Source: Ferdinandcohnia sp047246645
GTDB lineage: Bacteria; Bacillota; Bacilli; Bacillales; Bacillaceae_L
Reading direction: 5' to 3'
DNA: 64,000 bases
Assembly (NCBI RefSeq): GCF_047246645.1
Contig: NZ_JBFOKR010000007.1
Span: forward strand, 124,001 to 188,000
Numbering within the stretch: position 1 is the first letter of the stretch; every line of letters begins with the position of its first letter. Under the pieces are notes generated by a model that did not search any database, was not told where the DNA came from, and was given only the letters and a program-made list of their open reading frames with translations. Of this stretch, positions 57,620 to 64,000 are shown in pieces. Both the position numbers and the translations under genes were made by a program.

Positions 57620-60600
57620 TCTGCTACATTCATTGAAGCATTTAGTCCGTGGAGAGCGAATCAATGATGGCTGGACAGAGGAGAATCCACGTCCGCGTGA
57701 CTGGGAATCTGTTTATCGAAATCGATGGGCCTACGATAAAATTGTTCGTTCTACTCATGGCGTAAACTGTACGGGGTCTTGTAGCTGGAGAATTCATGTG
57801 AAAGACGGAATTATCGCCTATGAGACACAGCAGACAGATTATCCATCAACCGGGGACGACTTCCCGGATTACGAGCCTAGAGGATGCCCGCGTGGCGCAA
57901 GTTTCTCATGGTATACATATAGCCCGACTCGTGTGAAGTATCCATATGTGCGTGGAGATCTTTTTGCTCTTTGGAAAGAAGAATTGGAGAAAGCAGACAA
58001 CCCTGTCCAAGCATGGGAAAACATTGTCACTAATCCAGAAAAACGTGCTCAATATGTGTCAGCCCGTGGTAAAGGCGGCTTTGTTCGTGGAACATGGAAG
58101 GATGTCTGTGAAATCATTGCAGCTTCTACTATTTATACGATCAAAAAATACGGTCCTGACCGGGTTGTTGGTTTTAGCCCAATCCCTGCAATGTCGATGG
58201 TGAGTTATTCCGGCGGGACGAGGTTTTTATCTTTAATAGGTGGGTCTATACTGAGCTTTTACGATTGGTATGCGGATCTACCTCCAGCATCTCCACAGGT
58301 GTGGGGTGATCAAACGGATGTGCCTGAAAGTGGAGATTGGTATAACACAAAATACTTCATCATCTGGGGAACAAACATCCCACAAACAAGGACACCTGAC
58401 GCTCATTTTATGGTTGAATCTCGCTATAACGGTACAAAGGTAGTAGGGGTAAGTCCAGATTATGCTGAGTATGATAAGTTTGCTGATATTTGGTTGCCGG
58501 CCAAAGCAGGTACGGATGGCGCATTGGCGATGGCGATGACACATGTTATTTTAAAAGAATTTTATGTAGATAAGGAAACACCATATTTTACAGATTACGT
58601 TAAGCAGTATACAGACCTTCCGTTTCTAGTTGTATTAAATAAAAAGAATAATAGTTATCGAACGGATCGATTTGTTCGTGCTTCTGACTTTTCAGACCAA
58701 CAAGAGCACGGCGACTGGAAAACTGTAGTATGGGATGATAGCTCCAAAAACGTCGCAGTTCCGAATGGTACCCAAGGCCACCGTTGGGATAGTGGTAGCA
58801 AGTGGAACTTAGATATGGTAAATGAGGATGGAACGAGTATTAATCCTCGACTCAGCTTTTTACAGGATTCAGATGAAGTTGCACTGGTTGAATTCCCTTA
58901 TTTTGCTGAGCAACAGGGTGGAAAAGTTGAACGTGGTGTCCCAGTTAAAAAGATTAAGGACAAAAATGGTGATGAACTAATTGTCACAACCGTTTTTGAT
59001 ATTATGCTCGCACATACAGGTGTTAATCGAGGACTAACAGGCGATTATCCAACTGATTATAATGATGCAACTAGACCATACACACCAGCCTGGCAGGAAA
59101 GTATAACAGGTGTGAAAAAGGAACATGTCATTCAAGTAGCACGCGAATTTGCTGAAAATGCAGCTTTAACACAAGGGAAGTCAATGATTGCAATGGGTGG
59201 CGGTACGAATCACTGGTACCATAGTGACCAAATTTACCGTTCAATTTTAAACCTTGTGATGTTAACTGGTTCCCAAGGCGTAAACGGTGGAGGATGGGCT
59301 CATTATGTAGGGCAGGAAAAGGTTCGTCCGTTAGAAGGATTTCAACAAATTGCGTTCGCAAATGACTGGGTAAAAGCACCACGTTTAATGAATGGAACTT
59401 CATTCTTCTACTTTGCAACTGAACAGTTCCGGTATGAATACGATGCTGATGATGTACAAAACGAATGGGGTAGTCAATATACAAAGATGCATCCTGCAGA
59501 CTTTAATGCACTTTCAGCGAGGTTGGGGTGGCTACCAAGCTTTCCATCACTCTCGCAAAACACATTAGATGTAATGAAGGATGCTCGAGCTAAACATGGT
59601 AATGATGATAAAGCTGTTACAGATTACATTGCTAAGCAGATGGTAGATGGAGAACTTGATTTTGCGATAGAAAACCCAAATGATCCTAGAAACTTCCCGC
59701 GTGTCTTCTTTAACTGGCGCTCTAATTTATTGGGGGATAGTGGAAAGGGACACGAGTATTTCGTGAAGCATTTAATTGGCTCTAAAGATACGGTGCTATC
59801 AGATCCAGAACATTCCTGGCAACCAAAGGATGTAAATATTACGGAGAAGCCGCCAGAAGCAAAAACAGATTTGTTTGTAAGTATGGATTTTAGAATGACG
59901 AGCTCTGGTCTGTTCTCTGACATCATTTTACCGGCAGCAACATGGTACGAAAAGCAAGACATCAGTACAACGGATTTACATCCATTTGTTCATCCGTTTA
60001 ATGCTGCGATTAGTCCGCCCTGGGATACAAGAAGTGACTGGGATGCTTTTAGACAGATTGCGAAAACATTCTCAGAGTTGGCGAGAGAGCATTTGCCTCC
60101 ACAAGAAGATGTGGTCATTTCTCCATTAGCACACGATACAATTAATGAAATCGCTCAGCCTTTCGGGAAGGTTAAAGATTGGCGAAAAGGCGAAGTGGAA
60201 GGCATACCTGGTAAAACAATGCCGAACTTAAATTATGTAAAGCGTGATTATCCAAATGTATATGATATGTGGATAACGGTTGGTCCAAACATTAAAAATG
60301 GATATGGTACAAAAGGAGTTAAGATTCCTGGAGATAAAGTATACCAATCCTTAATGGACCGATTGGGACCTTCCAAGTACGAAGGAATCGGAAAGGGATA
60401 TCCTTCACTTTACTCTGATGTGCAAGCGATAAATGCTATTTTACTAATGTCCGGTGCGACCAACGGAAAGCGTGCTGTTGAAGGCTGGAAGTCGATGGAG
60501 CAGAAGACTGGTAAAAAACTCGGTCATATTTCAGAGGGGCGTGAGGATGAGGACTATACATTAGACGCTTTAACCATTCAACCTCGTCAAACCATCTCAA

Positions 60601-61283
60601 CTCCGGTTTGGAGTGGATTGGAAAATGATAATAGACGCTATTCTCCGTTCACGGTGAACAAGGAATATCATATTCCATGGCATACGTTAACTGGTCGTCA
60701 AAGTTTTTATTTAGATCATGAAGTCATGCTTGATTATGGAGAGGGGCTTCCGTTATACATTCCTCCGATAAATAAGGGGCCATTTGTGAAGGGTGAAAAA
60801 GAAGTTGCAAACACAGGGAAATCAATCACTCTCCGTTATATGACACCTCACCAAAAATGGGGTATTCATACGATGTTCACTGACACAAGGCATATGGTAC
60901 AGCTATTCCGTGGCTGGCAGGTTGTCTGGATGAATGAAGAGGATGCAGCTGAAATCGGAATTAAAGACAATGATTGGATTGAACTTTATAACCGGAATGG
61001 GGCAGTTGTTGCGAGAGCTGTACTCACATACCGGATGCCGCGTGGCGCGGTGTATATGCACCACGCTCAGGATCGGACGATGGGTGTGCCTGGTAACACA
61101 ATCAATAAAAATCGTGGCGGTACACATAACAGTGTGACTAGAATTTATCCGAAAGCGACACATATGATTGGTGGTTATTCGCAGTTAAGCTATGGTTTTA
61201 ATTACTATGGACCAACTGGTAGCCAGAGAGATACGTTGGCGATTGTTCGCCCATTAAAGGAGGTCGACTGGCTTGAGAATTAA
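57594..61283 (+). CDS. narG: Respiratory nitrate reductase alpha subunit NarG
   Basis: A 1229-residue molybdenum (bis-MGD) subunit that reduces nitrate to nitrite on the cytoplasmic side of the membrane. The FS0 [4Fe-4S] ligands are H55, C59, C63 and C98 (THGVNCTGSCSW, RGCPRGA), with the histidine ligand typical of NarG. The Mo-binding aspartate lies in SFYDWYADLPPASP, followed by the WGDQTDVPESGDWYN segment. No signal peptide. ATG 57594 directly abuts GAAAGG, and the internal GTG at 57603 is better spaced, so the true start may be three codons later. The stop overlaps narH. Confidence 0.97.
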   Translation: MAAVAKKNNLLHSLKHLVRGERINDGWTEENPRPRDWESVYRNRWAYDKIVRSTHGVNCTGSCSWRIHVKDGIIAYETQQTDYPSTGDDFPDYEPRGCPRGASFSWYTYSPTRVKYPYVRGDLFALWKEELEKADNPVQAWENIVTNPEKRAQYVSARGKGGFVRGTWKDVCEIIAASTIYTIKKYGPDRVVGFSPIPAMSMVSYSGGTRFLSLIGGSILSFYDWYADLPPASPQVWGDQTDVPESGDWYNTKYFIIWGTNIPQTRTPDAHFMVESRYNGTKVVGVSPDYAEYDKFADIWLPAKAGTDGALAMAMTHVILKEFYVDKETPYFTDYVKQYTDLPFLVVLNKKNNSYRTDRFVRASDFSDQQEHGDWKTVVWDDSSKNVAVPNGTQGHRWDSGSKWNLDMVNEDGTSINPRLSFLQDSDEVALVEFPYFAEQQGGKVERGVPVKKIKDKNGDELIVTTVFDIMLAHTGVNRGLTGDYPTDYNDATRPYTPAWQESITGVKKEHVIQVAREFAENAALTQGKSMIAMGGGTNHWYHSDQIYRSILNLVMLTGSQGVNGGGWAHYVGQEKVRPLEGFQQIAFANDWVKAPRLMNGTSFFYFATEQFRYEYDADDVQNEWGSQYTKMHPADFNALSARLGWLPSFPSLSQNTLDVMKDARAKHGNDDKAVTDYIAKQMVDGELDFAIENPNDPRNFPRVFFNWRSNLLGDSGKGHEYFVKHLIGSKDTVLSDPEHSWQPKDVNITEKPPEAKTDLFVSMDFRMTSSGLFSDIILPAATWYEKQDISTTDLHPFVHPFNAAISPPWDTRSDWDAFRQIAKTFSELAREHLPPQEDVVISPLAHDTINEIAQPFGKVKDWRKGEVEGIPGKTMPNLNYVKRDYPNVYDMWITVGPNIKNGYGTKGVKIPGDKVYQSLMDRLGPSKYEGIGKGYPSLYSDVQAINAILLMSGATNGKRAVEGWKSMEQKTGKKLGHISEGREDEDYTLDALTIQPRQTISTPVWSGLENDNRRYSPFTVNKEYHIPWHTLTGRQSFYLDHEVMLDYGEGLPLYIPPINKGPFVKGEKEVANTGKSITLRYMTPHQKWGIHTMFTDTRHMVQLFRGWQVVWMNEEDAAEIGIKDNDWIELYNRNGAVVARAVLTYRMPRGAVYMHHAQDRTMGVPGNTINKNRGGTHNSVTRIYPKATHMIGGYSQLSYGFNYYGPTGSQRDTLAIVRPLKEVDWLEN

Positions 61284-62775
61284 AGCACAAGTTGCGATGG
61301 TCATGCATTTGGACAAGTGTATTGGCTGTCATACTTGTTCTGTTACTTGTAAAAACGTCTGGACGAATCGACCGGGCATGGAATATGTCTGGTATAACAA
61401 TGTGGAAACCCGCCCTGGACCAGGGTACCCGAAGGAGTGGGAAAACACTGACCGCTATAAGGGTGGCTGGACACTAAGAAACGGGAGATTACATTTACGT
61501 GCAGGTGGGCCAATTTCGAAACTAGCCAATATTTTTTACAATCCTAACATGGCAGAGCTTGATGATTTTTATGAACCGTGGACATATGATTTTGAGCATT
61601 TGCATCAGGCGAAAAAGGGAGAGAATATCCCTGTCGCACGTCCGAAGTCAATGATTACAGGAAAGTATATCGATAAACCAGAATGGGGTTCAAACTGGGA
61701 CGATGACCTAGCTGGTGGAAGTGAAGTAGTTCCGCTGGATCCGAATGTTCAGAAGCTTCAAGAGCATATTGCGATGGAATATGAAAAAACATTCATGATG
61801 TATTTGCCGAGGATCTGTGAACACTGTCTAAATCCATCCTGTGTGGCGTCTTGTCCGTCAGGAGCATTGTACAAGCGTGATGAAGACGGAATTGTACTTG
61901 TTGATCAGGATGCATGTCGTGGCTGGCGTTTCTGTATGAATGGATGCCCATACCACAAGGTATATTATAACTGGAACACACATAAGGCAGAAAAATGTAA
62001 TTTTTGTTATCCACGTACTGAAGCGGGCCTTCCAACAGTATGTTCAGAAACATGTGTCGGACGTATTCGATATATCGGAGTTGTTCTTTATGACGCTGAC
62101 AAAGTAAAGGAAGCGGCATCTGTAGAAGACCCGAAGGATTTATACGAGTCACAGCTTTCTGTATTCTTAGACCCATTTGACCCGGAAGTAATTGAAAAGG
62201 CTCAAGAACAAGGAATCAATCATAGCTGGATTAAAAGTGCTCAGGAGTCACCAATTTATAAGATGGCAATGAAGTGGAAAATTGCCTTACCATTACATCC
62301 TGAATATCGAACTCTACCAATGGTGTGGTATGTTCCACCACTAAGTCCAATCATGAATCATATTACAAATGAGCAGAGTTTGAGTGTAGATGGCTATATC
62401 CCGGCTGTGGATGACATGAGAATACCAATGGAATACTTGGCTTCTATCTTAGCTGCTGATGACACAAGTGTGATACGAAGAGTTCTGTTAAAAATGGCAG
62501 CTATGCGTGTTCATATGCGTGCGAAAACAGTAGGTGGAATTGATGAAGTGGCTAAGAGTAAGCTTTTAGAAGAAGCGGGCACAACTGTAGAAGAACTTGA
62601 AGAAATGAATCGATTACTGGGAGTTGCGAAGTATAATGAAAGATTTGTAATTCCAACAGGTCGTCGCGAAATGGACGAAGATCTTCATTACAAGCAAGGA
62701 GCCTGCAGTATCGAAGACTTAGCACCACCTGAAGGAATGGTGACATATCCGTTTGAAAGAAGTGGAAATCAATGA
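61273..62775 (+). CDS. narH: Respiratory nitrate reductase beta subunit NarH
   Basis: A 500-residue iron-sulfur electron-transfer subunit passing electrons from NarI to NarG. Four cysteine groups: CIGCHTCSVTC (C16, C19, C22, C26), CEHCLNPSCVASCP, CRGWRFCMNGCP (with tryptophan in place of the second cysteine, which gives the [3Fe-4S] cluster as in other NarH proteins) and KCNFCYPR/CSETCVGR. The TTG start at 61273 has AAAGGAGG upstream. It overlaps narG by 11 bases and narJ by 4 (ATGA), so the three are tightly coupled. Confidence 0.97.
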   Translation: MRIKAQVAMVMHLDKCIGCHTCSVTCKNVWTNRPGMEYVWYNNVETRPGPGYPKEWENTDRYKGGWTLRNGRLHLRAGGPISKLANIFYNPNMAELDDFYEPWTYDFEHLHQAKKGENIPVARPKSMITGKYIDKPEWGSNWDDDLAGGSEVVPLDPNVQKLQEHIAMEYEKTFMMYLPRICEHCLNPSCVASCPSGALYKRDEDGIVLVDQDACRGWRFCMNGCPYHKVYYNWNTHKAEKCNFCYPRTEAGLPTVCSETCVGRIRYIGVVLYDADKVKEAASVEDPKDLYESQLSVFLDPFDPEVIEKAQEQGINHSWIKSAQESPIYKMAMKWKIALPLHPEYRTLPMVWYVPPLSPIMNHITNEQSLSVDGYIPAVDDMRIPMEYLASILAADDTSVIRRVLLKMAAMRVHMRAKTVGGIDEVAKSKLLEEAGTTVEELEEMNRLLGVAKYNERFVIPTGRREMDEDLHYKQGACSIEDLAPPEGMVTYPFERSGNQ

Positions 62776-63374
62776 ATAATGAATCAAAAGCGATAGCAGT
62801 CATCATGTCTCGAGTGCTTGATTATCCTACACAAGAATTACTGGAAGGATATCAAGATATTGAGGAGTTTGTAACTGAGCAAGTTTCTTCTATAAGAATG
62901 AGAAATGAGATTCTAGAACGGGTAAAGCCTCTCTTTGAATATTCCTTACTTGATCTTCAACAGCTTTATGTGGATACCTTTGACTATAAGGATAAAACAG
63001 GTCTTTATCTCACTGCACATGAACTGGGAGATAGTCGGAAACGTGGAGCAGCATTGATTAAATTGCAGAAACTGATTTGTGAAGCTGGATTCGAATATGA
63101 GGGGCAGGAAATAGTTGACTATATTCCGATGCTCCTCGAGCTTTTAGCGCATGCACCTGAAGGAGAGAATTTCGAGCGGCTGTCACGTCGGCTGGCATTT
63201 GCAATTCACCGTATCCTTAAACATCTTCCAGAATCAAATCCATATCAGAGGGCAGTAGACTTACTAATGATGTTTGTATTTGAAGCACCTGAAACGGAAG
63301 AGATACTTATACTTGAAAACGAACGAGAGGAAGCGGATTTAGAAGAACTACCTTATCCAATGATGTATCAATAA
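62772..63374 (+). CDS. narJ: Nitrate reductase assembly chaperone NarJ
   Basis: A 200-residue redox enzyme maturation protein. It is all helical, with VMSRVLDYPTQELLEGYQDI at the N-terminus and the family YVDTFDYKDKTGLYLTAHELGDSRKRGAALIKL segment (near residues 66-98). It binds the NarG N-terminus during Mo-cofactor and cluster insertion and is not part of the final enzyme. The start overlaps the narH stop by 4 bases. Unusually, it is separated from narI by 227 bp, a gap filled by DnaA-box-like repeats. Confidence 0.94.
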   Translation: MNNESKAIAVIMSRVLDYPTQELLEGYQDIEEFVTEQVSSIRMRNEILERVKPLFEYSLLDLQQLYVDTFDYKDKTGLYLTAHELGDSRKRGAALIKLQKLICEAGFEYEGQEIVDYIPMLLELLAHAPEGENFERLSRRLAFAIHRILKHLPESNPYQRAVDLLMMFVFEAPETEEILILENEREEADLEELPYPMMYQ

Positions 63375-63390
63375 ATAGTTTTTTTGGGAA

Positions 63391-63516
63391 TGTGGACAAT
63401 GTGGATAAGATCTGTGGATTGCTGTGAATTTTGTGGATTAATTGTTTAGAATACATGTGGATACGCATGTTGATAATGTGGATAAATCAAAGGTTATCCT
63501 GTGTATATGTGGATAA
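63391..63516 (+). promoter_or_regulatory. DnaA-box cluster between narJ and narI
   Basis: The narJ-narI gap carries at least nine TGTGGATAA-like 9-mers in the same orientation (complement of the TTATCCACA DnaA box). Exact boxes: 63400-63408, 63477-63485 and 63508-63516. One mismatch: TGTGGACAA 63391, TGTGGATTA 63432, TGTGGATAC 63456, TGTTGATAA 63468. Two or more mismatches: TGTGGATTG 63413, TGTGAATTT 63423. A further TTATCCTGT/TGTGTATAT overlap lies at 63494-63508. Several start 9-13 bp apart. It could bind DnaA like the box clusters outside oriC in B. subtilis. The rest of the gap to 63601 shows nothing else except the narI ribosome binding site. Confidence 0.75.
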
Positions 63517-63601
63517 CTTTGTGATTGTTAGTGGTTTACCATTAAGGTACATGTACGGAAATAGTAATTTTCACCTTACATGACAGGAAGGAGGCGTTTG
63601 G

Positions 63602-64000
63602 ATGGAGTTATTGTTTTGGTGGACGATCTACCCGTATATCTGCGGTACGATTCTTGTTGTTGCAACTTTTTACCGCTTTATTTTTCGAGGTAAAACCTGG
63701 ACGGCACCATCAACTGAGATATTTGAGAAAAAGTGGCTAAAAGTTGCATCTCCTTTGTTTCACTATGGAATTATCTTTGCGTTTTTTGGACATGTAATGG
63801 GGGTATTGATTCCTTTGGAGTTCTATAACGCAATCGGGGTAGACGACCATACCTATCACTTTTTTGCCATTGTAGGTGGAGGGTTTGCTGGAGTTATGGT
63901 GGTACTTGGGCTAATTTTCTTTCTGATACGGAAGCTTGCAATTGAAAAGATACGTGTACATTCGTCCTTTGGAGATTATTTTACAGTCATCTTGCTTCTC
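63602..64000 (+). CDS. narI: Nitrate reductase gamma subunit NarI, truncated at window end
   Basis: 133 codons of the diheme cytochrome b subunit, open at the right edge. It starts MELLFWWTIYPYICGTILV. The first helices contain H54 and H64 (PLFHYGIIFAFFGHVMG), equivalent to heme ligands of the family. It oxidises quinol at the outer face and passes electrons to NarH. AGGAAGGAGG lies 10 bases before ATG 63602. The 227-bp separation from narJ is unusual, since these genes are normally close. Confidence 0.95.
   Translation, partial: MELLFWWTIYPYICGTILVVATFYRFIFRGKTWTAPSTEIFEKKWLKVASPLFHYGIIFAFFGHVMGVLIPLEFYNAIGVDDHTYHFFAIVGGGFAGVMVVLGLIFFLIRKLAIEKIRVHSSFGDYFTVILLL

Overview
The window is a low-GC chromosome segment from a Bacillaceae member. 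Evidence for this is the strong AGGAGG-type ribosome binding sites, frequent TTG/GTG starts, short intrinsic terminators, and gene families typical of Bacillus relatives (DbpA, YueI, QueF with a preQ1-I riboswitch, CwlO-like NlpC/P60 endopeptidase, an LPDTA-type sorting signal, NreABC/Fnr/NarGHJI). The species cannot be named from the sequence. Nothing points to a prophage or plasmid. The only mobile DNA seen is one decayed insertion element and several families of short repeats.

Layout. 0-9.3 kb: two small membrane proteins, a YbaK-type deacylase, a Cof-type phosphatase, a DUF2207 membrane protein, glutamate dehydrogenase, a CoA-disulfide-reductase-like flavoprotein, and a queuosine unit (preQ1-I riboswitch, queF, precursor transporter). 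9.9-28 kb: acetyltransferases, a PadR/HAAS pair, M42 aminopeptidase, a multidrug-type MFS pump, a cell-wall hydrolase, small metabolic genes, a LytTR regulator with a CoA-transferase, and an orphan pair of peptide-type permeases. 28-36 kb: LysE exporter, an amino-acid ABC importer, an HD hydrolase, a decayed IS of about 0.8 kb, and a TetR-controlled ABC-2 exporter with two operators on its promoter. 36-41.6 kb: DppA-like peptidase, ROK regulator, transketolase and transaldolase. 41.6-45 kb: nitrate/oxygen regulation (nreB, nreC, nreA, divergent fnr). 45-54.5 kb: dbpA, a second MFS pump, hydrolases, a wall-anchored GDSL esterase, a kinase-like gene behind a tiny ORF plus terminator, and yueI. 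54.6 kb to the end: nitrate respiration, with narK fused to a PAS domain, a hemerythrin-like protein, two unknown small genes, then narG, narH, narJ and a truncated narI.

The regulators at 41.6-45 kb and the structural genes at 54.6-64 kb together make a nitrate-respiration module: transporter, possible O2/NO handling, reductase and chaperone, under Nre and Fnr control. The module departs from textbook versions in several ways. The NreB-like kinase lacks the cysteine set of the iron-sulfur PAS. The Fnr C-terminus has only a CxC. NarK carries a PAS of the same subclass as the kinase. A dense cluster of DnaA boxes separates narJ from narI.

The other recurring theme is intergenic repeats. A 75-bp element made of two 20-bp palindromes exactly 55 bp apart occurs four times, always between convergent genes and just before a terminator. 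GC-rich mosaic repeats, a 52-bp tandem array and two 20-bp tandem arrays fill most of the other convergent gaps.
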